Counted from the stretch's first letter, positions 35,663-46,413 are shown. The stretch is 64,000 bases of DNA from Deltaproteobacteria bacterium (GCA_029262455.1 JAJCZJ010000086.1:1-64000); one strand, 5' to 3'. Made by a program: numbers and translations. The notes: generated by a model from the letters alone, not told the origin.

Positions 35663-38600
35663 ATGTTGATCGTCCACCGCTCGAATCGAGCCGAGAATCT
35701 GGTTGCCGAGCTCGGCGACACTCTCGCATTGAAGCCGCCTGGGCCGTTTGAGCCGGAGACCGTCATCGTACAAGGCCGCGGTATGGAGCGCTGGCTTTCG
35801 ATGAAGCTAGCCGAGCGCTTTGGGGTGTGGGCACAACCGGATTTTCCGTTCCCACGCCGCTTCTTGTTGCGACTCTTTGAACGCAACCTCCAAGATGATC
35901 CTCGGGCTCTGGTGCGATTCGAACCCGAAGCGCTGTCTTGGGCGATCGCTGCGCGATTGCCCGATCTTCTCGAACGAAAGGAATTTGTGCCGCTCCTTTC
36001 CTACCTCCGCGAGGATGACGACCCGGCGCGCCTATTGGCCCTGGCCGACAAGATCGCGCGCACCTTCGACGACTACGTCGTGTTTCGGGCGAGGTTGATC
36101 GAGTCGTGGGAAGATGGCGCTGACGATGGATGGGAGGGGGTGTTGTGGCGCCGCTTGGTGGAGGACCTTGGCCGCAACCATGTTGCCGCTCGGGCCCGCG
36201 CGCTGCTGGCCCTTCTTGATGGCAACGCAAGCGACGACTTCGATCTTCCGGACAGGATCTCTTTGTTCGGTGTATCGACCCTTGCTCCTCTCTATTTGGA
36301 AATCTTTCACCAACTCGCCAGGCGGTGCGATGTTCATCTCTACGTACTCAGCCCATCGCGCGAGTATTGGGCCGACATTCGGGGCAAGCGGCAGGCGCTG
36401 GTTGAGGCATTGCGCGCTCCGGCCATGACGGATGGGGATCTCGACGCACTGCTCGAACGCGAGGTGGGCAACCGGCTGTTGGCTTCCTTGGGGCGCATCG
36501 GACGTGAGTTCCAGGCGATTCTCGAAGCCAGCGGCGACTATCAAGAAAGCGAGACCTACAGCGATCCCCGCCTAGGGGGAGAGGACAATGCTCTTTGTGT
36601 GATTCAGTCCGACATGCTCGACCTCAGATACCGCTCGGCCGATTCGGAGGATCGCGTCCCCTATCGTTTGGACGACGATTCGATCACAGTGCATTCCTGT
36701 CACGGGCCGATGCGAGAAGTCCAGGTCTTGCACGATCAACTGCGCGCGATGTTCGACGCGGATTCGTCTCTTCGTCCCCGCGATGTCATCGTCATGACGC
36801 CGGACATCGATACGTATGCACCCTTCATCGAGGCCGTTTTTGACAGTGGCGAGGGCCACCTGAGCATTCCCTTCCGAATCGCCGACCGCGGTCCTTCGGC
36901 GACGAGCGAAGTGTTCGACGCTTTCGGTGAAGTTCTCCGGATTCTACCGACTCGGATGCCATCGTCATCGGTCGTGGATCTGCTCAGGCGCCGTGTGGTT
37001 CGCGACCGCTTTGGTTTTGCTGAGAGTGACATCGAGGTGGTCCGCGAGTGGGTGGATCGGACAGAAATTCGCTGGGGGATGGATGCAAAGCATCGGGCTG
37101 AGTACGGACATTTGGAGGTCGATCAGAATACGTGGGATTTTGGATTGCGCCGGCTCTTTCTCGGCTATGCGGTCGGCGGCGAAGGGGAGAGCGAATCGAG
37201 CGGGTATGCGCCTTACGGTGATGTTGATGGCGGCGATGCTGCGATTCTAGGTCGCCTTGCGGATTATACGGATCGACTCTTCTCGTCGGCCCGCAGACTG
37301 AGTGGGCTTCGCAGAGTCGACGAGTGGCGAGCCAACCTCAGTGTGCTGCTCGACGATTTATTGCGTGCCGGGCGTGAAGAAGATTTTCAGGTTCAGGAGT
37401 TGCGTGAGGCGCTGGCAGCAATCGATGCGAGGGCGGTCGCGGCGGCCTTTGATCAACCGATCGGGATTGCCTCGGTGGCGAAGCTCGTCGAGGAGGAGAT
37501 TCGGCTCAATACTTTGGCGCGCGGATTTCTTACCGGTGCACTTACCTTCTGCGAGCTGGTACCGATGCGAACGATCCCGTTTCGCGTGGTCTGTTTGGTC
37601 GGCATGAATGACGGCGCCTTTCCGCGAATTGATCGGCGGCCTGATTTCGACCGTATCGGTCAGCATCGGCGTTGGGGGGACCGGTCTTTACGCGATGATG
37701 ACCGCTACATGTTTCTCGAAGCTATCCTGTCGGCGAGGGAGAAGCTCTACATCAGCTTCGTCGGTCAAGATGCGCAGGCCAACAGCCAACTCGCTCCCTC
37801 CGTCGTCGTACAAGAACTGTTGGATGCGATGAGCGACACCTTTCTCGATTTTGACTCGGACCGGCAGGTGATTCGCCATCCGATGCAGGCTTTCAGTCCG
37901 CAGTATTTTGCCAAGGAGAAGTCGGGTGATGGAGCCGGTCAGAACGTTGTGCCGGCGTTAGATCAGCAACCGTTGGTGTCCTATTCGCGGACGGCCTATG
38001 AGGGCGCATTGGCCCTGGTCGGGGCCCGGGCCGAGCGTCGACCGTTTTTTGATCGAGAGATCGACTGGACCCCGGTCGAGGTCGTCTCGGTATACGACTT
38101 TGTGCGCTTCTTCGAAAATCCGTCACGAGCATTTTTGCAGAGGCAATTGGGGCTGTACCTCGGTCGAGATCTCGAAACCCTGGACAGCCGCGAGCCGCTC
38201 GATGTCGATGACCTCGAACGTTGGAAAATCGGCGACGCGATGCTGCGGCGGTTGTCCGAAGGGGAGGATTGCGACTTTGCGTCCATGGCCCGCGGCGGTA
38301 CGCTGCCGGTTGGCTCGATCGGCGAAGCCCTCTACGAGGAGGTCTTGGTCGTTGCCCAGCGGATTGCCTCTGGCGTCGGCCGTGAGGTCGCCGCCGAGAG
38401 CGTGGAGGTCGACTTTGATTTTGCGGACATTCGTGTAGCCGGAGTAGCGGGAGAGTTGGCGAGCGGCGAGCGGAGAGTGCTGCAGTATTCCCAGGTTGGA
38501 GGCCGGCAAGAGCTGTCGTTGTGGCTTCGGCACTTGCTGTTGTGCGCGGCCCGTCCGGAAGGCGAATGTGTTTCGCGATTGTACGGGCGATTAGGATCCC

Positions 38601-38944
38601 GTGACGGCGCTGTGGTCTGGTTCGAGCGAGTCCCCGAACCCATGCCGATCCTGGCCGCATTTGTTGATCTCTATGTCGCTGGCATGCGTCAGCCGCTACC
38701 ACTGTTTTCGAAGGCGTCGCGGGACTATGCGTCGACATTTCTGAAAAGTGGCGCGATCGAGGCGCGCCGCAAGGCGGAGCAGGGGTACGAAAATGATCGC
38801 GGCGACAGCCAGGACGACTACGTCCGCAAGCTGTTCGGAGATTCAGCTCCGTTTGAAGGGGCCGACGGTATCGATCGCTTCGCAGAGGTGGCGCTTGCTG
38901 TTTACCGGGACTTCTTGTCGCAGCGCGTCGAGGTGAAGCTGTGA
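35663..38944 (+). CDS. recC: RecBCD subunit RecC
   Basis: A 1093-residue RecC (exonuclease V gamma), the Chi-recognition subunit of RecBCD. The N-terminus MLIVHRSNRAENLVAEL and ERWLSMKLAERFGVWA with PFPRRFLLRLFE are RecC hallmarks. Further features are VSTLAPLYLEIFHQLA, VHSCHGPMREVQVLHDQL and the late MNDGAFPR. The length fits the family (about 1100). The ATG at 35663 is chosen since the protein there starts like other RecC; the longer frame extends through the dispersed repeat. Its stop overlaps the recB GTG by 4 nt. Confidence 0.95.
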   Translation: MLIVHRSNRAENLVAELGDTLALKPPGPFEPETVIVQGRGMERWLSMKLAERFGVWAQPDFPFPRRFLLRLFERNLQDDPRALVRFEPEALSWAIAARLPDLLERKEFVPLLSYLREDDDPARLLALADKIARTFDDYVVFRARLIESWEDGADDGWEGVLWRRLVEDLGRNHVAARARALLALLDGNASDDFDLPDRISLFGVSTLAPLYLEIFHQLARRCDVHLYVLSPSREYWADIRGKRQALVEALRAPAMTDGDLDALLEREVGNRLLASLGRIGREFQAILEASGDYQESETYSDPRLGGEDNALCVIQSDMLDLRYRSADSEDRVPYRLDDDSITVHSCHGPMREVQVLHDQLRAMFDADSSLRPRDVIVMTPDIDTYAPFIEAVFDSGEGHLSIPFRIADRGPSATSEVFDAFGEVLRILPTRMPSSSVVDLLRRRVVRDRFGFAESDIEVVREWVDRTEIRWGMDAKHRAEYGHLEVDQNTWDFGLRRLFLGYAVGGEGESESSGYAPYGDVDGGDAAILGRLADYTDRLFSSARRLSGLRRVDEWRANLSVLLDDLLRAGREEDFQVQELREALAAIDARAVAAAFDQPIGIASVAKLVEEEIRLNTLARGFLTGALTFCELVPMRTIPFRVVCLVGMNDGAFPRIDRRPDFDRIGQHRRWGDRSLRDDDRYMFLEAILSAREKLYISFVGQDAQANSQLAPSVVVQELLDAMSDTFLDFDSDRQVIRHPMQAFSPQYFAKEKSGDGAGQNVVPALDQQPLVSYSRTAYEGALALVGARAERRPFFDREIDWTPVEVVSVYDFVRFFENPSRAFLQRQLGLYLGRDLETLDSREPLDVDDLERWKIGDAMLRRLSEGEDCDFASMARGGTLPVGSIGEALYEEVLVVAQRIASGVGREVAAESVEVDFDFADIRVAGVAGELASGERRVLQYSQVGGRQELSLWLRHLLLCAARPEGECVSRLYGRLGSRDGAVVWFERVPEPMPILAAFVDLYVAGMRQPLPLFSKASRDYASTFLKSGAIEARRKAEQGYENDRGDSQDDYVRKLFGDSAPFEGADGIDRFAEVALAVYRDFLSQRVEVKL

Positions 38945-41900
38945 GCGAGCTGGATCCGCTCAGCGACGCCCTAGAAGGTGTCACGTTCGTCGAGGCTAGT
39001 GCCGGGACCGGCAAAACCTATGCGATCGAGATGTTCTATCTCCGTCTGCTGGTCGAAGACGGCCTCTCTCCGGAGCAAATCGTCGTCGTGACGTATACCA
39101 ACGCTGCAGCCGCGGAGTTGCGCAAGCGGATCCGCGCGCGACTTCGGGCGGCGCAGAGCCTTTTGCAGCGAGGCGCGGGGGAGGATGAGCCTTGGGCGCA
39201 TTTCGTGCTGGGTCAGGCCGACCCGGATCTCGTGCGGCAGCGTCTGCTGACCGCACTCTACTGCTTCGATCAGGCGGCGATCTATACGATCCACGGTTTC
39301 TGTCAGAGGGTGTTGGTCGAGCACGCGTTTGACAGCGGTGTGTCGTTCGACCTCGAGATGATCGTCGATCAGACGGCACTGGTTGATGAGGTTTCACGCG
39401 ATTTCGTCGCCAGGCGGTTGTCTTCGGTCGAGCGTCCGCTTTTGGATGCGGTTTGGGATCGCGAAGCCCTCGGAGTGATAGCGCGCTTTGTGTCGCTGGT
39501 CAGTGCGCAACCCGATCTGCGGCTGATGCCCCCAGCCTTCGATTGGGCGGCCGAGAGAGAACGATGGCTCGACGTGCTATCTGAGGCGCGCACGCTGTGG
39601 GCCAACGACGGCGAGAAGATCACGGAGCTGCGCTGTACTTCACGGTCGTTGAGGGTGACCTCCCGAATGAAAGCCGCGAAGTTTGAGTCGGCAATCGAAG
39701 CTATAACCGTTGGAGCGGGTTTGCTGACCAACAGCGGGCGAAAAGAGCTCGAGGCATTGAGCTCGGGTAAGCTCGCCAGCGTAACGACCAAGGGGAACGA
39801 TCCACCGCAGCATGCGTTCTTTGATCGTTGCCAAGAACTCTGGGAGCTATGGCCGCGCGTCAAGGGAGGGTTCTCGACAGACTTGTTTCAGAATCTTGCC
39901 GTCTTCGGCCGCGAGCAGATGAAGGTTCGCAAGGAGCAGGCACGCGTAGCGTATTTCGACGACTTGTTGATCAAGCTGCACGAGGCATTGTCGTCTGCCA
40001 GCGGTGAGAGACTGGCGAACCGCTTGCGGCAGAGGTTTGCCGCCGCATTGATCGACGAGTTCCAGGACACGGATCCAGTTCAGTACGAAATCTTCAAGAA
40101 AGTCTTCGTCGGCCAAGGCCAGCCGCTCATGCTGATCGGTGATCCGAAGCAGAGCATCTACGGGTTTCGCGGCGGCGATATTCACACCTATGTGAGGGCC
40201 CGTTCCGATGCGGATCGCCGCTCGACACTGGGCACCAATCGCCGTTCTGGCGACAACGTTGTGCAAGCGGTGAATGCACTGTTCGATCGCGAAAACGCTT
40301 TTGTGGACGAGGCCATCAAATACGAGCCAGTGCGACCCGTTGGGGGCGTGCCGGGGCTCGATGGGTCTCGAGCAGGGCTTACGATTCTTCGGTCGGTTCC
40401 GGACAAGGGAGTCGGCCAAATGCGGAACGTAAAGCGCGGTATCGCTTCGCGCGTTGTGCGGCTGCTGAATAGCGGTGCGACGATCGACGGTGTCGCGGTG
40501 GGAGCCGGCGACCTCGCCGTGTTGTGTCGAACCAACCAGCAAGCCGCGGAGGTTCAGGAGGAACTGCGTCGGCGATCGGTCCCGAGTGTACTGCAGGGCG
40601 ATCGCAGCGTCTTCGGTACCCCGGAAGCAGCGGAGCTAGTGCGAGTCTTGCGCGGGTTGGTCGATCCGCACGATAGCGCTGCCATGCGGGCGGCGATGTG
40701 TACGAGCCTGTGTGGCCTCCAGGGTGGTGATCTTTACGATGCGCGCGACGACGAGTCGCTCTGGCAGGACTGGGTCGATCGTTTCCGAGGCTGGCGAGCC
40801 CGCTGGGACGAGCATGGCTTCACCGCGGCGTTTCGCGCCTTGCAGGACGATTGTGCTACGGCGGGCCGGTTGTTGGCGGAGAGTCAAGGAGAGCGCAGTC
40901 TGACGAACTACCTGCACCTCGGCGAGTTGCTTCAGATTGCCTCGCGGCGCCAGCGAAGTGGCCCTCAGGGGCTGGTGGACTGGTTGGCGTTGATGATCAA
41001 CGACGCGAGCGCGCGTGCAGAGTTGGCGACGGAGGATGTTCAAGTCCGCCTTGAGAGTGATGCAGACGCGGTGGTATTGACGACCGTGCACAAGAGCAAA
41101 GGATTGGAGTATCCGATCGTCTTTGCGCCGTACCTTTGGGCAGAGACGAAGCTCATGAAGCGCGACGGTAAACAGCCGCGATACTACGATGAGGAGTTGG
41201 GGGGGCGATGCGTCTATGTGTCGTCTGTGGACAACGACGCGGCCAGGGCAGCGGCCGAGAGGGAACAACTGGGTGAGGCGATGCGTTTGGCTTACGTCGC
41301 GTTGACGCGGGCCAAGAGCGCGGTTTTTGTCGTCACGACTGCGGAGATGGACGGCGAGAAGTCGCCCCTCGGCCGCCTGCTCAGCAAGGGAGTGGAGCAG
41401 CTGGTCACAGATGCGGGCGGGGCCGTCGCAGTCGAGGATCTGGAGATTTCGCTTACCTCTTTAATCGACGGTTCGGAAACCGTTGAGATAGCCCAGCCCC
41501 CGACTCCCCCGGCGATCTCGCGCGGATGGAGAGTGTCGAGTTTTTCCGGGCTGACGCGTAAGGCCAACCTTCCGAGCCAAGAGGGGGAAGACGCTGTCGA
41601 TCGCGACCAGGATGGGGATCTTGCGCCGCCGGCGGGCGTGACGGGATCGCCCGGGATCGCGCTTGCGGATCTCGAAGCGGGGACACGCGTCGGGCTGATG
41701 CTGCACTCGGTTTTCGAGGACTTGGATTTCTACCGCGGTGACGCCGAGAGCTTGCGCACCCTGGTGGAACAGAAGGTCGGAGCGTTTCGCTGCGGCACAG
41801 GCTCGGTCGATGTAATCTGCCGGTCTGTCAGTGACATTCTCGAGACTCCGCTGGCGTCGGAGGCGGCCACCATCTCTCTGTCGCAAGTCGAGCGCGGACA

Positions 41901-42420
41901 CCGCTTGGACGAGCTGGAGTTCATCTTGCCGGTCGTCCCCGACGGTGGGCAACGACTCACGGCGGACCGATTAGCCCAAGTCTTGGCAAATCACGGTGCA
42001 CCGGTATCGAGCCCTGGCTACGCCACACGGGTGGCGGAGCTCGACTTCAAGGCACTCGCTGGATTTCTTCGCGGCTACATCGACATGGTGTTTGCGCATG
42101 CTGGGCGTTGGTATGTCGTCGACTATAAGTCGAACCATCTCGGCACGAGCTGGTCTGACTATCGGCCCGAAGTCCTCGTCGAGCCGATGTCGCATCACGA
42201 CTACTATCTGCAATACCTCTTGTATGTCGTGGCCACCGATCGTTACCTCGCGCATCGTGTCGTCGGCTATTCGTACGAGACACACTTTGGGGGTGTGTTC
42301 TACTTGTTTCTGCGCGGGATGGCCCCTGATCGACCGGGCAGTGGGGTTTTCTTCGACTTGCCTACTCCAGAATTGGTTGCGGATTTGTCTGAGTTGTTCC
42401 GAGGGCCGCTCGATGGCTGA
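38941..42420 (+). CDS. recB: RecBCD subunit RecB (helicase-nuclease)
   Basis: A 1159-residue UvrD-type helicase-nuclease. Walker A is VEASAGTGKTYAIE, motif Ia VVTYTNAAAAELRKRI, motif II LIDEFQDTDP and the motif III region LIGDPKQSIYGFRGGD. Motif V/VI regions TTVHKSKGLEYPIVF and AYVALTRAKSA follow. The C-terminal nuclease has GYIDMVF and VVDYKSNHLG. It degrades and processes double-strand ends for recombination. The GTG start overlaps the recC stop, and its own stop overlaps the recD ATG, so the three subunits are translationally coupled. Confidence 0.96.
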   Translation: MSELDPLSDALEGVTFVEASAGTGKTYAIEMFYLRLLVEDGLSPEQIVVVTYTNAAAAELRKRIRARLRAAQSLLQRGAGEDEPWAHFVLGQADPDLVRQRLLTALYCFDQAAIYTIHGFCQRVLVEHAFDSGVSFDLEMIVDQTALVDEVSRDFVARRLSSVERPLLDAVWDREALGVIARFVSLVSAQPDLRLMPPAFDWAAERERWLDVLSEARTLWANDGEKITELRCTSRSLRVTSRMKAAKFESAIEAITVGAGLLTNSGRKELEALSSGKLASVTTKGNDPPQHAFFDRCQELWELWPRVKGGFSTDLFQNLAVFGREQMKVRKEQARVAYFDDLLIKLHEALSSASGERLANRLRQRFAAALIDEFQDTDPVQYEIFKKVFVGQGQPLMLIGDPKQSIYGFRGGDIHTYVRARSDADRRSTLGTNRRSGDNVVQAVNALFDRENAFVDEAIKYEPVRPVGGVPGLDGSRAGLTILRSVPDKGVGQMRNVKRGIASRVVRLLNSGATIDGVAVGAGDLAVLCRTNQQAAEVQEELRRRSVPSVLQGDRSVFGTPEAAELVRVLRGLVDPHDSAAMRAAMCTSLCGLQGGDLYDARDDESLWQDWVDRFRGWRARWDEHGFTAAFRALQDDCATAGRLLAESQGERSLTNYLHLGELLQIASRRQRSGPQGLVDWLALMINDASARAELATEDVQVRLESDADAVVLTTVHKSKGLEYPIVFAPYLWAETKLMKRDGKQPRYYDEELGGRCVYVSSVDNDAARAAAEREQLGEAMRLAYVALTRAKSAVFVVTTAEMDGEKSPLGRLLSKGVEQLVTDAGGAVAVEDLEISLTSLIDGSETVEIAQPPTPPAISRGWRVSSFSGLTRKANLPSQEGEDAVDRDQDGDLAPPAGVTGSPGIALADLEAGTRVGLMLHSVFEDLDFYRGDAESLRTLVEQKVGAFRCGTGSVDVICRSVSDILETPLASEAATISLSQVERGHRLDELEFILPVVPDGGQRLTADRLAQVLANHGAPVSSPGYATRVAELDFKALAGFLRGYIDMVFAHAGRWYVVDYKSNHLGTSWSDYRPEVLVEPMSHHDYYLQYLLYVVATDRYLAHRVVGYSYETHFGGVFYLFLRGMAPDRPGSGVFFDLPTPELVADLSELFRGPLDG

Positions 42421-44248
42421 CGCTGACAACGACGTGCGATCGCTGCGTTCGGCGGGTGTTCTTAGCTCGCTCGATCAGCACTTCGCGCGCATTCTGTGCG
42501 ATGTAGTCGGCGAGACGGATCCCTCGGTTCGCCTGGCCAGTGCTCTGCTGAGTCGAGCGCTGTCGCAAGGGCACGTTTGTCTTGATCTGTCTCATCGTGG
42601 AGTGCCGAGCAATCAAGTTGGTGATGATAGAGACCCGGTCGCGGTTGAGGTTCCGGATGTGGAATCCTGGCACGCAGCGATTGCCGCCAGCCCCCTGGTC
42701 GGTGACACGACTTCGACTTCGCCGTTGGTCTTGGATGGTTTTCGACTCTATTCTCGCCGCTACTGGCGATTGGAGACCGACCTGGCAAGTCGCCTGCTGG
42801 AACGTTGTGTTGACGTCGAACCATCGATGAGCCGCGATCAATTGGCGCAGCTGTTCACCCGGCTGTTTGGCCCCGGCGACGGTGGGACCGACTGGCAGCG
42901 AGTGGCTGCGGTTGTCGCGTTGCATCGCCGACTGTGCGTGATTACCGGCGGGCCGGGGACTGGCAAGACGCACACCGTAGCGAAGATCGTGGTGGTTCTG
43001 GCGGAGGAGCATCGAGCGGGAAGCGGCGAGTTGCCAGACGTCCTGCTGGTTGCGCCGACCGGAAAGGCGGCCAATCGCTTGGGCGAGTCGCTCGCCGCGG
43101 CAGCGTCAACTTTGGACTGTGACGACGAAGTCCGGCAGTTGGTGTGCACTGGCCCGATGACGATTCACCGTGCGTTGCGGCGCCAGCCGCGCACGCGAAC
43201 GCGCTTTCTACACGGCCCGCAGGATCCGCTACCTGCGGATCTCGTTATCGTCGACGAAGCTTCGATGGTTGACGTGGCCTTGATGTCGCGACTGGTAGCT
43301 GCGACACGCAGGCGCTGTCGGCTAGTATTGCTCGGTGACCGCGATCAGCTGGCTTCAGTGGAAGCCGGCGCCATCTTGGCTGACCTCGGTGGAGATGCCG
43401 AGCGGACGGGCTTCACGCCAGCGGCTGCGAAGAGGATAGCCAGGATTGGTGGGGACGTAGTGCCGGTGGCACCAGGCGAGGTTCCAGTGATTCGCGATAG
43501 CATCGTCGCGTTGAGCCGCAACTATCGATACGCCGCGGCTAGCGGGATCGGACAGTTGGCAGCGGCAATCAACCGCGGTGCCGCGGACGAAGTCGCGGAG
43601 GTATTGGTCTCGGAAGATGTGCCCGACGTAGTGCTTTGTCCGTGGGACCGCGGGAGCCCGGTTCTCGATCGAGCCCGCGGAGCGCTGCGCCGACTGTTTG
43701 CTGACGATGTAGGCGAGCGACTATCGGCTCTGGGTGCGTTCCGTATTTTGTGCGCGCTGCGTCGAGGTCCCTACGGCGTGGAAGGGGTCAATCGATTCAT
43801 CGAAGAGCGCATGCGGAGGGCCTCTGCGACCGCTCAGGGCGAGGAGAATTACGCTGGTCGCCCCATCATGATCGTACAGAACGATATCGAGACAGGTTTG
43901 TTCAACGGCGATGTCGGGGTCATGGCGCCGGTAGTAGGCGGCGGGCTGCGCGCCTGGTTCCCGCAAGGTGAAGGGGCCCGTTCGTTGTCGTTGGGGCGGT
44001 TGCCGTCGTTCGAGACCGTGTATGCGACGACAGTCCACAAGAGCCAGGGCTCTGAGTTCGATGAGGTAGCGATCGTCCTCCCCGATCAGCAATCGCCGAT
44101 CTTGAACCGTGAGCTGCTGTACACAGCGGTCACGCGCGCCAAGTCGAAAGTCACGATCTACGGAACCCTCGAGATCGTAAAATTGGCAGTATCTCAGCGG
44201 GTCGAAAGAGCCTCGGGCCTGCGCGACAGGCTTTGGGGCGATGATTGA
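42413..44248 (+). CDS. recD: RecBCD subunit RecD
   Basis: A 611-residue SF1B 5'-3' helicase. It shows Walker A VITGGPGTGKTHTV, motif II IVDEASMVDVALM, motif III LLGDRDQLASVEAG and the C-terminal FETVYATTVHKSQGSEF plus LLYTAVTRAK. The ATG at 42413 overlaps the recB stop by 8 nt; earlier in-frame sequence is only a recB shadow. The order recC-recB-recD is the standard arrangement, without ptrA. Confidence 0.95.
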   Translation: MADADNDVRSLRSAGVLSSLDQHFARILCDVVGETDPSVRLASALLSRALSQGHVCLDLSHRGVPSNQVGDDRDPVAVEVPDVESWHAAIAASPLVGDTTSTSPLVLDGFRLYSRRYWRLETDLASRLLERCVDVEPSMSRDQLAQLFTRLFGPGDGGTDWQRVAAVVALHRRLCVITGGPGTGKTHTVAKIVVVLAEEHRAGSGELPDVLLVAPTGKAANRLGESLAAAASTLDCDDEVRQLVCTGPMTIHRALRRQPRTRTRFLHGPQDPLPADLVIVDEASMVDVALMSRLVAATRRRCRLVLLGDRDQLASVEAGAILADLGGDAERTGFTPAAAKRIARIGGDVVPVAPGEVPVIRDSIVALSRNYRYAAASGIGQLAAAINRGAADEVAEVLVSEDVPDVVLCPWDRGSPVLDRARGALRRLFADDVGERLSALGAFRILCALRRGPYGVEGVNRFIEERMRRASATAQGEENYAGRPIMIVQNDIETGLFNGDVGVMAPVVGGGLRAWFPQGEGARSLSLGRLPSFETVYATTVHKSQGSEFDEVAIVLPDQQSPILNRELLYTAVTRAKSKVTIYGTLEIVKLAVSQRVERASGLRDRLWGDD

Positions 44249-44349
44249 TGCCGCGAGATTCCGATCCGCATGAGGCAGGGGTATTGGGGTGCGCCAGATT
44301 CCGGTGAGCGCTCAACAGTCGAGCCGCGGTCCCTTTTGCGTATGCTACG

Positions 44350-44916
44350 ATGGCGACCATGCTGACCGAACGTTTCGAACGCGCTCTCGTCTTTGCCACG
44401 CAACGTCACAGTGACCAACGTCGCAAAGGTGGGGATGTGCCCTATGTGGCACATCTACTGTCGGTTTGCGGACTCGTCCTCGATGCCGGCGGCGACGAAG
44501 ACGCAGCGATCGGCGCACTGTTGCACGATACGGTCGAGGATCAGAAGGCGACGCTCGACGAAATACGCTGGCTTTTCGGCGAACAGGTGGCGTCGATCGT
44601 CGATCAGTGTTCGGATACCGACGAGGACCCGAAGCCGCCTTGGCGAGCGCGGAAAGAAACTTTCGTCGCCAGAGTCCCGCTGATGACCGAAGCGGCGAGG
44701 CTGGTGACCTGCGCCGACAAGCTACACAATATTCGGTGTATCCTTGCCGACTACCGTGTGGTTGGCCACGGCGTTTGGGATAAGTTCACCGGTGGCCGCG
44801 ATGGCTCGCTGTGGTACTACAGGGCTGTGCTCGATGCCCTCGGTTCTGGACCACTCTGGGCTACCCTGGAGGCTGCGGTCTGCGACTTGGAAATTGCAGC
44901 GCGAGACGGTTCCTAG
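44350..44916 (+). CDS. HD-domain (p)ppGpp hydrolase-like protein
   Basis: A 188-residue single-domain HD phosphohydrolase related to the hydrolase half of SpoT/Rel (small alarmone hydrolase type). The motif order is His in RHSDQRRK, then YVAHLLSVCGLV, LLHDTVED (the metal-binding HD), and CADKLHN. Synthetase and TGS domains are absent. It could degrade (p)ppGpp or another nucleotide; this is inferred from family. A second in-frame ATG at 44359 may be the start instead. It stands alone after recD with a 101-bp gap. Confidence 0.8.
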   Translation: MATMLTERFERALVFATQRHSDQRRKGGDVPYVAHLLSVCGLVLDAGGDEDAAIGALLHDTVEDQKATLDEIRWLFGEQVASIVDQCSDTDEDPKPPWRARKETFVARVPLMTEAARLVTCADKLHNIRCILADYRVVGHGVWDKFTGGRDGSLWYYRAVLDALGSGPLWATLEAAVCDLEIAARDGS

Positions 44917-45030
44917 TTTTGCCTCGAGTGCAGGCCCGGGATGGCCAACGATCAATTGAGGTGGATTCGCCCTCGACATTTTTCGATATATTCGGATAAG
45001 TACACTGCATTGGACGAAGGGGGAGTCGCG

Positions 45031-46344
45031 GTGGCGCGCCTACGGTTGGTTCTAGTGGTATTGGGCACGTTGTGCGTCCCTGATTCGCAAATTGCCTGGG
45101 GTCAGTGCGGAGGAATTTGCTCATACGAAGTGGGTTCCAGCCATCTGGGTAGCGCCTACGCGGGTGCGGCTGCTGCGGTCAGAGATGCCTCGACTGCCTA
45201 TCTGAATCCTGCCGGATTGACGGTGCTGAATTCGGATCAATTCGCGATTGGGGGCATTGGGGTCTTTTCCAATCGGCGATTCACCCCAGACGACGGCACC
45301 GCCGCATCGGGGCGCGACGGTGGCGGACGGCTCGCCGATACGATCGGGAGCTATGGGGCCTACAGCGCGATCGAGATCACGGATCGGCTGAGCTTCGGGC
45401 TGGCACTCAACTTTCCGTATGGCGGCGACCTGTCTTATAGTGACCGCTTCGTCGGGAGCTCTTACGTGACGGACATCACGTTCGTCGGCACGAACATTCA
45501 GCCGACCCTGGCTTTCGAGGTTGTGGACGGGGTTAGTTTCGGGGCTGGCGTAGGCATTCTGAATTTTCGGCTCGACCAGAAGCTGCTGCTACAGCAAGGG
45601 GGCACGGCGAGCGAAGTCGAAATACGACGCGCCGACGATTGGGACGTTGGTTTCACCTTGGGGGGCCTCGTCGAACGGGTTTGGTTGGGGCGGTTGACGA
45701 GAATCGGATTGGTTTACCGCAGTGGGTTCGATGCCGACCTGCGTGGTGGTGTCAGTTCCAATGTGCCCGGTGTCGCGGGCTCGTTTACGTCGAGCTTCGA
45801 ACTGGCTCGCGGTGTCAATCTGGCATTCTTTCGAGAGGTCACGGAGAAGGTTGCGGTCTTCGCGGACTTTGGTTGGAGTGACTGGAGCAAGTATAGCGGG
45901 CAGACCGCAACGTTTCTGGGCGTCGAAGTGACGCGTGCCGAGGGGCGGGCGATACGCGACTGGCGCGATACTTGGCGGATCGGATTGGGGGCGGAATATC
46001 GTTTGCTGGACGGTCTGCTGCGCGGCGGCGAAGACGCACTCGATATCGAGTGCGGCGTTTCCTGGGATAGCTCGCCGGTGAAGTCCTTCAACCGCCTGCC
46101 GGATGTACCCATTGGCAATACGTTTCGGGTTGCTGCCGGACTTCGGTACGCCGCGTTGTCTTGGCTGGACGTCGGACTGGGGTACAGCTTCCTCTCGCTA
46201 GACGAGGCTCGTGTCAACGATGTGGAGCTGGCCGCGGCCGGCGCAGCGTCGACGCGGATTAGTGGACGCTACGGTCCAAACCATTCGAGTCTCGTTGGAC
46301 TTACGTTTACGAGCAAGTTTTCACTCTCGCTGTCGACGACATGA
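45031..46344 (+). CDS. FadL/OmpP1-type outer membrane transporter
   Basis: A 437-residue outer-membrane beta-barrel of the FadL/TodX/OmpP1 family, importing fatty acids or other hydrophobic compounds. After the signal peptide (LRLVLVVLGTLCV), SSHLGSAYAGAAAAVRDASTAYLNPAGL is the family hatch-region signature. The remainder is alternating beta-strands ending in FTSKFSLSLSTT, with a hydrophobic C-terminal strand. The GTG at 45031, with AGGGGGAG 7 nt before it, places the signal peptide at the N-terminus; the in-frame ATG at 44941 would bury it. Substrates probably feed the acyl-CoA enzymes of this genome. Confidence 0.87.
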   Translation: MARLRLVLVVLGTLCVPDSQIAWGQCGGICSYEVGSSHLGSAYAGAAAAVRDASTAYLNPAGLTVLNSDQFAIGGIGVFSNRRFTPDDGTAASGRDGGGRLADTIGSYGAYSAIEITDRLSFGLALNFPYGGDLSYSDRFVGSSYVTDITFVGTNIQPTLAFEVVDGVSFGAGVGILNFRLDQKLLLQQGGTASEVEIRRADDWDVGFTLGGLVERVWLGRLTRIGLVYRSGFDADLRGGVSSNVPGVAGSFTSSFELARGVNLAFFREVTEKVAVFADFGWSDWSKYSGQTATFLGVEVTRAEGRAIRDWRDTWRIGLGAEYRLLDGLLRGGEDALDIECGVSWDSSPVKSFNRLPDVPIGNTFRVAAGLRYAALSWLDVGLGYSFLSLDEARVNDVELAAAGAASTRISGRYGPNHSSLVGLTFTSKFSLSLSTT

Positions 46345-46413
46345 AGTACCCGAAAGCCGATGTGACTGTGATCGGTGGGCAACGTGGTGGCCCAGCGCAA
46401 TGTGAGGTCGCGG

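Noticed and set aside
35920-35945. tRNA T-loop-like GATTCGAACCC
   Set aside because: It lies in the recC coding frame with no acceptor or anticodon arms around it. No tRNA or rRNA was found in the window.
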